From the NCBI RefSeq assembly GCF_002149965.1, contig NZ_MSQB01000025.1, positions 1-64,000 on the forward strand: 64,000 nucleotides of DNA, read 5' to 3'. The position numbers and the translations under genes are program-made. Numbering within the stretch: position 1 is the first letter of the stretch; every line of letters starts with the position of its first letter. Source of the stretch: Novosphingobium panipatense. Lineage in GTDB: Bacteria; Pseudomonadota; Alphaproteobacteria; Sphingomonadales; Sphingomonadaceae. Shown here one piece after another: positions 8,138 through 16,271 of this stretch. The notes under the pieces are model-generated. The model was not told the DNA's origin. It was given only the letters and a program-made list of their open reading frames with translations, and made no database searches.

Positions 8138-9115
8138 ATGGAGCACATGGAAAACGCGCAGATTTCGGGAACCGTCACGATCGACGGCGTGCCTGAGAAT
8201 CAGTTCCGCCGGGCCATCGAGGCCATGCTGCGTGAAGGGCGCGCGGACGAAGCCGCGCGCCGCCTCAAGGACGAACTCGTCTTCCTTTGCGGCGAGGGCC
8301 TCCCCCTGCCCGCACGCTTTCGCTTCATCTCGGCGCAGGACGTCTCCGTCACGGGGTGGCCGCGCATGCTGGAGCGAATCGCCGAGCTCGACCGGCCCGG
8401 CGATCCGATCACGGCACTGAGCCTCGACATCTGCCTGGCTCCGCTTGCCGCAGCCGATGCAGAAAATCGCAGACCCTTTTACGAAACGTCCTACTACACC
8501 GACCGGGCATGGCCCTTTTCACGGGCCTCTCGCGCCGACCTTGTCCTCGCCTGCGGCAGCCCGGCCTGGCAGGGCAGCGCCGAAGACAATGACGACCGGC
8601 TCCAGCTTTCCGGCCTCGAGGATCTCCACATCGTCATTGCCGCGATAGAAGCGCTCTGCCTGCGCGGCATGGCGACGATCGAAGAGCAGCGGGCCTTCAT
8701 CGTCGGCGCCTCCTATCTGGCGGTGCTCAGCCATCAGGCCATCCGCGACACCGCCATGGCCGAAGGTCTGCCCCGCCCCATGGCCGTGATCGTGGGCAGT
8801 GACGGCACGTATCCGGCCTTCGAGGCGGCGGCACTGGCGGCAGGCGAAGGACGCGCGCATGGAACCGGGGCCGAAGAAACATCCGCGCCACCTCATGGCC
8901 CGACCCATACCTCACTCGGCCATCACGAAGTCACGGAACCTTCGACCCCGACTCCGCCCACCGAGGCCTGGCATCTGCCGCCACCGGGAATCCACGTCAC
9001 CGGCACCCAGCTTCGCCACCGCCTGGTGACACGCGAAAGCATCGCCGAACTGGAAGCGGAGACCTCGCCCAGCCTGCTGAACCGTGTCTTCGGGGGCCTG
9101 CTGCGCAAAAAATAG
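8138..9115 (+). CDS. Hypothetical protein, sphingomonad type
   Basis: About 325 residues, no signal peptide or membrane span. An N-terminal block (REGRADEAARRLKDELVFLC) is followed by a central alpha/beta region, then a long Pro/Thr/His-rich linker (about residues 240-285), and a short C-terminal helix ending FGGLLRKK. I do not recognise a known enzyme family. The codon pattern is typical of the chromosome, so it is a genuine gene. ATG at 8138 or 8147 could be the start; the latter has a GGAG only three bases away. It diverges from aspS across a 177-base gap. Confidence 0.72.
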   Translation: MEHMENAQISGTVTIDGVPENQFRRAIEAMLREGRADEAARRLKDELVFLCGEGLPLPARFRFISAQDVSVTGWPRMLERIAELDRPGDPITALSLDICLAPLAAADAENRRPFYETSYYTDRAWPFSRASRADLVLACGSPAWQGSAEDNDDRLQLSGLEDLHIVIAAIEALCLRGMATIEEQRAFIVGASYLAVLSHQAIRDTAMAEGLPRPMAVIVGSDGTYPAFEAAALAAGEGRAHGTGAEETSAPPHGPTHTSLGHHEVTEPSTPTPPTEAWHLPPPGIHVTGTQLRHRLVTRESIAELEAETSPSLLNRVFGGLLRKK

Positions 9116-9196
9116 GCAGATTCGTCATTTGTCAGAGAATTTGACGGCCCGGAAACATTGATCCTCCGCCGTCTTCGCGTTACCGCCACGGTCGAA

Positions 9197-10468
9197 ATGA
9201 AAATTCACCCGCTGATAACGAAGACCGACGACCTCGCCGCGCTGTGCGAACGCCTTGCGAAATCCGATTTCGTGGCGGTCGACACCGAATTCATGCGCGA
9301 GAACACCTATTGGCCTGAACTGTGCCTGGTGCAGATCGCCAATACCGAGGAAGCGGCCGCGATCGACCCGATGGCAGACGGGCTGGACATGACGCCCCTG
9401 CTGGACCTGCTGACTGACAACGAGGAGGTCCTCAAGGTCTTCCACGCGGGCGGGCAGGATGTGGAAATCATCTACAACGCCACCGGCCGAACCCCGCATC
9501 CGATCTTCGATACCCAGATCGCGATGATGGCAATCAGCCAGTCCGAGCAGATCGGCTATTCCAACCTGGTCGAATCGTGGATGGGCCTGACCATCGACAA
9601 GGGCGCGCGCTTTACCGACTGGTCGCGCCGCCCGCTGACCGAGCGGCAGATCGAATATGCGATCGGCGACGTCACCCATCTTTCCAAGATCTTCCCCAAG
9701 ATCCTGAAGCGCCTGATGAAGACCGGGCGCGGCGAATGGCTCGACCAGGAAATGGAAAAGCTGGCCGATCCCGAGCACTACCGCAACGATCCGGGCCAGG
9801 CCTGGAAGCGGATCAAGGCAGCGGGCCGCAATCCCGCAATGCTCGGCCGCCTCAAGGCCATCGCCGAATGGCGCGAGCATGAAGCCCAGGGCAAGAACAT
9901 CCCGCGCGGCCGCATCGCCCGTGACGAAACCCTGGCGGATATCGCCAGCCATCCGCCCAAGCAGCAGGCCGACCTCGCCAAAGTGCGCGGCCTCTCGCAA
10001 GGGTGGAAGGACAACGACATCGGCAAGCGGCTGATGAACACCATCGCCAAGGCACAGCCGCTGGCCGAGGACGAACTTCCGCCCCGCACCCCCAAGGGCG
10101 CGCCGCTGGGCAAGGAAGGCGCTCTCGTGGCGGACCTGCTCAAGCTGCTGCTCAAGATCCGCGCGCGCGAGATCGACGTGGCGGCCCGCCTGCTCGCCCG
10201 CAGCGAAGACCTCGAACTGCTGGCCGCGGGCGTACGCAAGAAGCTGCCGATCCTCGAAGGCTGGCGCTACGAAGTGTTCGGCAAGGATGCGCTCGCGCTC
10301 GTCGAAGGCAAGCTGGCTTTCGCGGTGGAGAACGGCAAGCTGAAGATGACGCGGGTCGAGGATGAGGTGGCTTCGGTGGAATCCGATGGAGCCGAACCCG
10401 ACGAGGCCGCTCCCGATGGGGTGACGCCAAATGAGGTCACGCCTAATGAGGTCTCGGGGGACGAGTGA
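9197..10468 (+). CDS. rnd: Ribonuclease D
   Basis: A 3'-5' exoribonuclease acting in tRNA 3' maturation. DEDDy-type exonuclease motifs are visible: AVDTEF (Exo I, Asp29 and Glu31), FHAGGQDVEII (Exo II), and YAIGDVTHL (Exo III), followed by two HRDC-like helical domains. The ATG at 9197 (MKIHPLITK) fits the family; the TTG at 9158 is upstream and less likely. The C-terminus ends in a low-complexity acidic tail with repeated PNEV units. The stop overlaps the oxyR start by four bases (GTGA), so the two are translationally coupled. Confidence 0.94.
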   Translation: MKIHPLITKTDDLAALCERLAKSDFVAVDTEFMRENTYWPELCLVQIANTEEAAAIDPMADGLDMTPLLDLLTDNEEVLKVFHAGGQDVEIIYNATGRTPHPIFDTQIAMMAISQSEQIGYSNLVESWMGLTIDKGARFTDWSRRPLTERQIEYAIGDVTHLSKIFPKILKRLMKTGRGEWLDQEMEKLADPEHYRNDPGQAWKRIKAAGRNPAMLGRLKAIAEWREHEAQGKNIPRGRIARDETLADIASHPPKQQADLAKVRGLSQGWKDNDIGKRLMNTIAKAQPLAEDELPPRTPKGAPLGKEGALVADLLKLLLKIRAREIDVAARLLARSEDLELLAAGVRKKLPILEGWRYEVFGKDALALVEGKLAFAVENGKLKMTRVEDEVASVESDGAEPDEAAPDGVTPNEVTPNEVSGDE

Positions 10469-11361
10469 CCGTCTACCAGCCCACGCTCAAGCAGCTCCAG
10501 TACCTCGTCGCCCTGCACGAGCACGGCCACTTCGGCCGCGCCGCCGATGCCTGCTTCGTCTCGCAGTCCACGCTTTCGGCAGGGCTTCGCGATCTTGAGG
10601 CGCTGCTGGGCGTAACCCTGGTCGAACGCACCAAGCGCGCGGTGCGCTTTACGCCGCTCGGCAATGCCGTGGTCGCCAAGGCCCACCGCATCCTGCGCGA
10701 GACCGAGGAACTCTCCGACCTCGTGCAGTCCAGCGGCAAGCCGCTCTCGGGCGAAGTGCGCATGAGCGTGATCCCGACGATCGCCCCCTTCCTGCTGCCC
10801 CGCATGCTGCCCCGCCTGCGCCGCGAGCGCCCGAACCTGAAGCTGTTCCTGCGCGAGGAACCGAGCCAGGCCGCCATCGAATCGCTGCACCATGGCCGCG
10901 CCGATTGCGTGCTGCTGGCCCTCCCCTACGCCACCGGCGAGGTCGAGAAGGAGACGATCGAACTGGACGCCTTCTTCGTCGCCTTCCCGAGCGACGATCC
11001 GCGCAATCCGCCGGAAGAAGTCGGCCCCGAGGTGATCGACGAGCACCGTCTGCTCCTGCTGGAGGATGGCCACTGCCTCAAGGACCATGCACTGGCCGCC
11101 TGCAACCGCCCCGAACTGCGCGCCTCGGCCACCATGATCGGCACTTCGCTGCACACTCTGGTGCAGATGGTCGACAATGGCCTGGGCCTTACGATGCTGC
11201 CGGAAATGGCCATCGACGCGGGGATTCTCAACGGCACCAATGTCGTCGCCCGCCCCCTGCTCTCGCCCAATGCCAACCGCGAGATCGCGCTGGTCTGGCG
11301 CAAGAACTCCCCCCGCGCGGAAGAATTCCGCATGCTCGCGGATGAGTTGCGGGCGGGTTGA
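10465..11361 (+). CDS. oxyR: Hydrogen peroxide-sensing LysR regulator OxyR
   Basis: 298 residues, with an N-terminal winged HTH (HFGRAADACFVSQSTLSAGLR) and an effector domain. The redox pair of OxyR is conserved: Cys204 in EDGHC and Cys213 in ALAAC, separated by eight residues as in E. coli (Cys199/Cys208). It therefore very probably forms a disulfide on peroxide exposure and activates antioxidant genes. The start is a GTG overlapping the rnd stop. A palindromic repeat follows the stop. Confidence 0.93.
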   Translation: MTVYQPTLKQLQYLVALHEHGHFGRAADACFVSQSTLSAGLRDLEALLGVTLVERTKRAVRFTPLGNAVVAKAHRILRETEELSDLVQSSGKPLSGEVRMSVIPTIAPFLLPRMLPRLRRERPNLKLFLREEPSQAAIESLHHGRADCVLLALPYATGEVEKETIELDAFFVAFPSDDPRNPPEEVGPEVIDEHRLLLLEDGHCLKDHALAACNRPELRASATMIGTSLHTLVQMVDNGLGLTMLPEMAIDAGILNGTNVVARPLLSPNANREIALVWRKNSPRAEEFRMLADELRAG

Positions 11362-11370
11362 GCGTTTCTT

Positions 11371-11507
11371 TTGAAAATGCCCTGCTGGGCATTTTCGAGC
11401 GGCACCGGCCCACGCCCCCACCCGACCTCCCACGAGTGTATCCTGATGGGAGGTCGGGTGGGGGCGTGGGCCGGTACCGCCAAAATCCGCCTGCGGCGGA
11501 TTTTCAA
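11371..11507. repeat. Composite three-hairpin palindromic element, copy A
   Basis: 137 bases between convergent oxyR and an MFS gene. Outer ends are TTGAAAA (11371-11377) and TTTTCAA (11501-11507). Inside are a small hairpin (11373-11396, GAAAATGCCC/GGGCATTTTC), a long central hairpin with 34-base arms (11399-11432 and 11447-11480, one mismatch, 14-base loop), and a third hairpin (11482-11504, AAAATCCGCC/GGCGGATTTT). A second copy lies at 41400-41550. It may act as a bidirectional terminator here, but it is much larger than one needs to be. Confidence 0.9.
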
Positions 11508-11508
11508 G

Positions 11509-12633
11509 TTAACGGCGGAGCGTCTGAAGTCCTAGCCCCAGCGCCGCGATCGCGGTGCCCAGCACGACCACACCGGTCCAGCCCCAATTGTGCCAGGCCA
11601 CTGTCGCCGCGCCCGAACTGGCGGAACCGGCGAAGAACATCGAGGCCATGTAGACGGTGTTGATCCGCGAGCGTGCTTCGGGGCGCAGGGCATAGATGAT
11701 GCTCTGGTTGGAAATCTGGCTGGCCTGGATCGCGAAGTCGAGCAGCAGCACACCGACGATCAGCCCGATCAGCGACGTCCAGAACCCGAAGACCAGCCAG
11801 GACACCAGCGTCAGCGCGCTGGCGGCCACGATCACCGGATGGGGACCGCGCCGGTCGGCGATACGTCCGGCAATCGGCGCGGCGAGAACACCGGCAGCGC
11901 CAAGCACGCCGAACAGGCCTGCCGCTTCTGAACCCAGGCCATAACGCGGCTCCTGAAGATGCAGCGCGAGGATCGTCCAGAACACGCTGAAGACGCCGAA
12001 CTGCGTGCATTGCGTGAGCGTCGCCAAACGCAACGCGGGGAATTCCCGCCAGAGATCGCGCAGCGAGGACATGAGCCCGAGATAGCCGAGCCCGCCCGAG
12101 ACCGGGCGGCTGCGCGGAAGCTGCCAGGCCATGAGCCCCGCCGTCAGCAACGCCAGCGGCACCGCCAGCCAGAACATCGCCCGCCAGCCGAAAGTGCCGC
12201 CGACGAAGCCCGCCAACGTCCGGCTCAGCAGGATGCCGCAGAGCAGCCCGGCCATGACCGTGCCGACGACGGCGCCCCGTTTGTCCTCGGGGGCAAGATT
12301 GGCGGCGAGCGGAACGATCTGCTGGGCCACCGAGGCCAGGAGACCGACGAGCAGCGACGCGGCCAGTACCGTGGCCCCGGTCGGCGCCAGGGCGACCAGT
12401 GCCAGCGCTACGGAAAGCGCGAGGCATTGCATGACGATCAGCCGCTTGCGTTCGAGCAGGTCTCCCAGCGGCACCAGCAGCAGCAGCCCCGCGGCATAGC
12501 CAAGCTGGGTTGCGGTCGGTACATAAGTGATGGCCGTGCCGGAGATCTCCCGCTCCATCAGGCCCAGCATGGGCTGGCCATAATAGATATTGGCCACAGT
12601 GAGGCCAGCCGAGGCTGCCAGCGCGAAGACCAT
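11509..12633 (-). CDS. MFS transporter
   Basis: 374 residues with about twelve hydrophobic spans, beginning with a GLTVANIYYGQPML span typical of the DHA1-like drug and metabolite exporters. The inter-helix 2/3 signature appears as PLGDLLERKRLI. It is an inner-membrane exporter with unknown substrate. The frame is open further upstream without an acceptable start codon, so the N-terminus is slightly uncertain. It is convergent with oxyR, from which it is separated by the palindromic repeat. Confidence 0.82.
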   Translation of the reverse strand: MVFALAASAGLTVANIYYGQPMLGLMEREISGTAITYVPTATQLGYAAGLLLLVPLGDLLERKRLIVMQCLALSVALALVALAPTGATVLAASLLVGLLASVAQQIVPLAANLAPEDKRGAVVGTVMAGLLCGILLSRTLAGFVGGTFGWRAMFWLAVPLALLTAGLMAWQLPRSRPVSGGLGYLGLMSSLRDLWREFPALRLATLTQCTQFGVFSVFWTILALHLQEPRYGLGSEAAGLFGVLGAAGVLAAPIAGRIADRRGPHPVIVAASALTLVSWLVFGFWTSLIGLIVGVLLLDFAIQASQISNQSIIYALRPEARSRINTVYMASMFFAGSASSGAATVAWHNWGWTGVVVLGTAIAALGLGLQTLRR

Positions 12634-12840
12634 CGAACGGCCGAACGCGCGCTCCCGGCGCGGATCGCCCGATGGCGAACGCTTGCGGAACTGGGCGGCG
12701 AGAAGGCAGAGCGAGGCGGTGATGGGATTATCCTTGATAGAGAGTCCCCCCGAACCTGCGGGCGCACTGCCGCGCCATCACGCTTGTGCCAAACGCAACG
12801 AGTTCAAGCTCTGTCGCCAAAATTGCAACAGGCTCTTTAT

Positions 12841-13434
12841 TCAGTCCATATGCTTGAGGCCGACCCGCAGATAGTCCCAGCCGGTGATCAGCGTCAGCGC
12901 CGCAGCCGCCCAGAGCGTGGTCAGGCCGACCGTGTGCGGCACATTGACCTCCAGCGCGCCCAGATCGACGTTCCACCAGGGCATCGCCGCGCCGAGCACG
13001 AGCGCGCCCAGCGAAATCATCTGGAAGGTTGTCTTCCACTTGGCCAGACGGCTCACCGGGACGGAAACCTGCAACCCGCCGAGAAATTCCCGCAGGCCCG
13101 AAACCGCGATCTCGCGCACGAGAATGATCAGCCCGGCGATGACATGCATGTCGCCCACGAAAGGCCCGGTCAGGATGCCCTGCGCCGTCAGCACCAGGAT
13201 CACGGTGGCGACCATAATCTTGTCGGCAATCGGGTCAAGGAAGACGCCGAGCTTCGAAACGGTACCGCTGGACCGGGCGAGATAGCCGTCGAAATAGTCG
13301 GTGATACCCATCAGGCAGTAGAGCCCGAAAGCCAGGCCATAGCCGAATTCCCATCGCGGCCACCACAGCAGGAAGGCCAGAAGGGGCAGTGCGACGATCC
13401 GCGAGAGCGTGAGGATATTCGGCAAGGTCAGCAT
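12841..13434 (-). CDS. pgsA: CDP-diacylglycerol-glycerol-3-phosphate 3-phosphatidyltransferase
   Basis: 197 residues, multi-span inner-membrane enzyme of phosphatidylglycerol synthesis. The CDP-alcohol phosphotransferase signature is complete: DYFDG, then YLAR, then GVFLDPIADK. The ATG at 13434 (MLTLPNILTLSR) is chosen because the family begins there; the longer frame upstream is not protein-like. It diverges from the LplT-like gene, and positions 13435-13642 should carry both promoters. Confidence 0.95.
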   Translation of the reverse strand: MLTLPNILTLSRIVALPLLAFLLWWPRWEFGYGLAFGLYCLMGITDYFDGYLARSSGTVSKLGVFLDPIADKIMVATVILVLTAQGILTGPFVGDMHVIAGLIILVREIAVSGLREFLGGLQVSVPVSRLAKWKTTFQMISLGALVLGAAMPWWNVDLGALEVNVPHTVGLTTLWAAAALTLITGWDYLRVGLKHMD

Positions 13435-13642
13435 GTTCCCTAGCCCATAGCCCCGATTCTCCCGTTTGAGAATTGGCTTGTGAAGCGGCGCGACGTTTGT
13501 TGCCGGACGATTTCCAACAGCGGCGCATTGGTGCGCCTGCCGCCTGCGCGGGCGGCAAAAAAGCCTTACGGGGCTTGTGCCCTCGCCCCACCGCATTAAG
13601 TGTCCCCGCAACGATGAAGCGAGGCCGCCGAATTTTTCCGAC

Positions 13643-14956
13643 ATGACCACGACGACCCAACTCATCCGGGCAAGGCGATTCCTGCCCCTGTTCGTCACTC
13701 AGTTGCTTGGCGCGTTCAACGACAACCTGTTCAAGAACGCGATGGTGCTTTTCGTCGTCTACGGCGTCTACAATTCCGAGACGGCCGAAGCGCGGTTCAG
13801 CGCCCTGGCCTCCGGCATTTTCGTGATCCCGTTCTTCCTGCTTTCGGCGCTGGCCGGGCAGATGGCGGACATGCGCGACAAGTCCCGCATCATCCGCATC
13901 GTCAAGTTCTGCGAGATCATCATCATGCTGGTGGGCGGCACCGGACTGGCGCTGGCCTGGCAGGGCATCGCGCTGCACCTGGTCGCGATCCCGCTCATGC
14001 TGCTGGCCCTTTTCGCGATGGGCATCCATTCGACCTTCTTCGGACCGATCAAATACGCAATCCTTCCGCAGCACCTCAAGGACAACGAGGTCCTGTCCGG
14101 CACCGGACTGGTGGAGGCAGGCACGTACATAGCAGTGCTGGCCGGGACGATCGTGGCCGGGTGGATCAGCGTAGACACTGCCGCGGCAATGGTCGTGGTC
14201 ATCGCCGCGATCGGCTATTTCGCGGGGAGGCAGGTGCCTCCGGCCCCGCCGCTCGGCAAGCCGGAACCGATCGACTACCACGTCATCCGCTCCTCGATTA
14301 ACCTCGTGCGCACGACGATGCAGGATCGCCGGGTCTATCTGGCGATCTGCTCGATCAGCTTCTTCTGGGCGATCGGCACCGTGCTGTTCGTCCACTTCCC
14401 CCCGCTCGCCAAGAACATGCTCCACGCCAGCAAGGAAGTGGCCAGCCTGTTCCTGGTGATCTTCTCGGTGGGTGTCGCCATCGGCTCCGTGGCGATCAAT
14501 GCCCTGCTCAAGGGCTCCGTGTCCGCCCGCTGGTCGCCGCTCTCGGTGATCGGAATGGGCCTGTTCCTGCTCGCCTTCCAGGAAGTCTGCGCGATCTGGC
14601 CGCCGCACGGCGGGCCGGAAAAGCTGATGAACGTGGGCACGTTCGTGGTCCAGCCGCTGGCCCTGCCGCTGCTGCTCACGCTGCTCGGCATCGCGGTCTG
14701 CGGCGGCATGTTCGTGGTGCCGCTCTACGCCTTCCTCACGACCTTCGTGGACAAGTCGCAGACGGCCAGAACCATCGCCGCCAACAATATCGTCAATTCG
14801 GGCGCGATGGTGGTGGGCGCGATCGCTACTGGCATCATGTCGCTGCTGGGGCTGGCGGTCGTGACCCAGCTCATGGTCGTGGCGCTCTGCTGCGTCGCCT
14901 CCGCGTGGCTGGGCCTGCTGCTCTACCGTGCCGAGCGGGCCGCCAAGCGGCCCTGA
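13643..14956 (+). CDS. LplT-like MFS transporter (lysophospholipid transporter family)
   Basis: About 437 residues with twelve predicted spans. The start (RRFLPLFVTQLLGAFNDNLF) and the block GIHSTFFGPIKYAILPQHL are hallmarks of LplT and of the N-terminal half of LplT-Aas fusions. Family members flip lysophospholipids inward for re-acylation. No acyltransferase domain is fused or adjacent here, so the acylating partner must be elsewhere. Proximity to pgsA on the other strand fits phospholipid metabolism. The ATG at 13643 (MTTTTQ) is preferred over an upstream start. Confidence 0.86.
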   Translation: MTTTTQLIRARRFLPLFVTQLLGAFNDNLFKNAMVLFVVYGVYNSETAEARFSALASGIFVIPFFLLSALAGQMADMRDKSRIIRIVKFCEIIIMLVGGTGLALAWQGIALHLVAIPLMLLALFAMGIHSTFFGPIKYAILPQHLKDNEVLSGTGLVEAGTYIAVLAGTIVAGWISVDTAAAMVVVIAAIGYFAGRQVPPAPPLGKPEPIDYHVIRSSINLVRTTMQDRRVYLAICSISFFWAIGTVLFVHFPPLAKNMLHASKEVASLFLVIFSVGVAIGSVAINALLKGSVSARWSPLSVIGMGLFLLAFQEVCAIWPPHGGPEKLMNVGTFVVQPLALPLLLTLLGIAVCGGMFVVPLYAFLTTFVDKSQTARTIAANNIVNSGAMVVGAIATGIMSLLGLAVVTQLMVVALCCVASAWLGLLLYRAERAAKRP

Positions 14957-14976
14957 ATTCAGATTATGCCCCGAAT

Positions 14977-15195
14977 TCAGATTATGAAGGCCGCCACCGC
15001 TGCAAGCGAGACGCAGTAAGCCGAAAGAAAGCTGCGCCAGTCGCCGCCGGTAAGCTGCCAGTCGGTCCTGGCCCGCGCATCTTCCGCCGCTTCTTCAGCG
15101 GGCGGCCTGGCGCCGCGAAAAACCCGGCTTGGCAAGGAGCGCCGGAACGGATGACCGGCCTGCTCATGAGTGAGGACAAGTGCGCGTCGTGACAT
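14977..15195 (-). CDS. Small single-span membrane protein, unknown function
   Basis: 72 residues from an ATG at 15195 (MSRRALVLTHEQ). The N-terminal two thirds are polar and charged (ARPPAEEAAEDARART), followed by WQLTGGDWRSF and a C-terminal hydrophobic tail SAYCVSLAAVAAFII that would be a tail anchor. The pattern looks like a real small gene rather than a shadow. It is convergent with the LplT-like gene; a 16-base direct repeat ending in AATTCAGATTATG (14954-14986) spans the junction. Confidence 0.5.
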   Translation of the reverse strand: MSRRALVLTHEQAGHPFRRSLPSRVFRGARPPAEEAAEDARARTDWQLTGGDWRSFLSAYCVSLAAVAAFII

Positions 15196-15326
15196 GGCGC
15201 ACAGATTAAGACTTTGTTTACGTTTGACCACTCGTCCGAAAGAGGCATCCCGATGCGGGACGCTATGCGCGCGGAGGGGGGCATAAACGAGATTTAACGC
15301 CGCGCCTCGGCGCAGTGGCACCCATG

Positions 15327-15350
15327 AAAAAAGGCCGCCCGAAGGCGACC
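15327..15350 (-). terminator. Rho-independent terminator of the csbD-like gene
   Basis: Minus-strand reading gives GGTCGCC, a TTCG tetraloop, GGCGGCC and then six T residues. It lies 49 bases past the csbD-like stop. The stem has one G-T wobble. Confidence 0.75.
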
Positions 15351-15398
15351 TCTTTCAACGTTTCCGCATTGCAGAAACGAACGGGCAGAAACGAACAG

Positions 15399-15581
15399 TC
15401 AGATCCGGTCGCCCAGAGCGCCCTTGACCTTGCCGACGCCCTGCTGGACTTCGCCCTTCTTTTCCTGGGCCTTGCCTTCGACCTGCTGCGCCGGATCGTT
15501 GCGCAGCTTGCCTGCGGCCTGCTTGGCATTGCCGGCAATCTCGTTGCCCAGACCCTTGATGGTGTCCTTGAGCTCACCCAT
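15399..15581 (-). CDS. CsbD family stress protein
   Basis: 60 residues, highly charged and cysteine-free, with the CsbD pattern (MGELKDTIKGLGNEIAGNAKQAAGK as helical repeats rich in Gly, Lys and Gln). These small proteins are general stress-response markers of unknown mechanism. The ATG at 15581 has an ideal AAGGAG ribosome site seven bases upstream. A GCAAC-N17-GGTTT pair upstream resembles the alphaproteobacterial EcfG promoter. The 3' flank holds a short tandem repeat (GCAGAAACGAAC) followed by the terminator. Confidence 0.88.
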   Translation of the reverse strand: MGELKDTIKGLGNEIAGNAKQAAGKLRNDPAQQVEGKAQEKKGEVQQGVGKVKGALGDRI

Positions 15582-15632
15582 GATCGATCTCCTTATCTGT
15601 AGCGGCGATAATCCACCGTCTGCACAGTCATG

Positions 15633-15659
15633 AAACCGGGATGGCGCGCAGGAAGTTGC
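15633..15659 (-). promoter_or_regulatory. Putative general-stress (EcfG-type) promoter of the csbD-like gene
   Basis: On the minus strand GCAAC (15659-15655) and GGTTT (15637-15633) are separated by 17 bases. The alphaproteobacterial EcfG consensus is GGAAC-N16/17-cGTT, so each hexamer has about one deviation. It sits 52 bases ahead of a CsbD gene, a classic general-stress target. Confidence 0.35.
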
Positions 15660-15696
15660 AGGGTGCTGCGCCGAAACGTTGCCTGCCGGAGACGAA

Positions 15697-16110
15697 TCAG
15701 CCACCTGCCAGCGAAACGATGTAGTCCCAGTCTTCCGCCGTGACTTCGGCCACGGAAAGACGCGAAAGCCGGATCATCTCCATGTCGGCCAATTTGGGAT
15801 CGGCCTTGATCTGCTTGAGCGTAACCGGACGCTTCACCTTGCGCACGGGCTTGACCTTGACCGCCGCCCACTTCCCGTCGGGGTCGGACGGATCGGTAAG
15901 CCCCGCCTCGCTGATCGTGACGATCCCGACGATCTCCTTGCCAATGTTCGAATGGTAGAAGAACGCCTCATCGCCCACCTGCATGGCGCGAAGATTGCCC
16001 GCGGCGCGATGATTGCGCACGCCGTCCCAGGTGCCCTCACCTTCCGCGACGAGATCGTCCCAGCCGTAGGCATCGGGTTCGGACTTCATGAGCCAGTAGC
16101 GCTTCGCCAT
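15697..16110 (-). CDS. EVE domain-containing protein
   Basis: 137 residues, a single EVE (PUA-like) domain: starts MAKRYWLMKSEP, then TWDGVRNHRAAGNLRAM and DEAFFYHSN, with IVGIVTISE. EVE proteins bind modified bases in nucleic acids through an aromatic pocket; bacterial single-domain copies have been proposed to read or act on modified RNA or DNA. The ATG at 16110 has GAAAGG upstream. It is divergent from the oxygenase gene, with 161 bases between them. Confidence 0.92.
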   Translation of the reverse strand: MAKRYWLMKSEPDAYGWDDLVAEGEGTWDGVRNHRAAGNLRAMQVGDEAFFYHSNIGKEIVGIVTISEAGLTDPSDPDGKWAAVKVKPVRKVKRPVTLKQIKADPKLADMEMIRLSRLSVAEVTAEDWDYIVSLAGG

Positions 16111-16271
16111 CTCGTGCCTTTCGATTTCGCGTTGGAGCAATAAACTTCTATGGGGGCGGCATAACGATTCAATCGGCGGAGACAACACCCGCGATTCGGC
16201 GCTTCCTCGCAGGCGGCGAGTCGCAATCCTCCAATTCTGTTTGGCCGCCGATCCTGTTTGGAAGACTTTCG

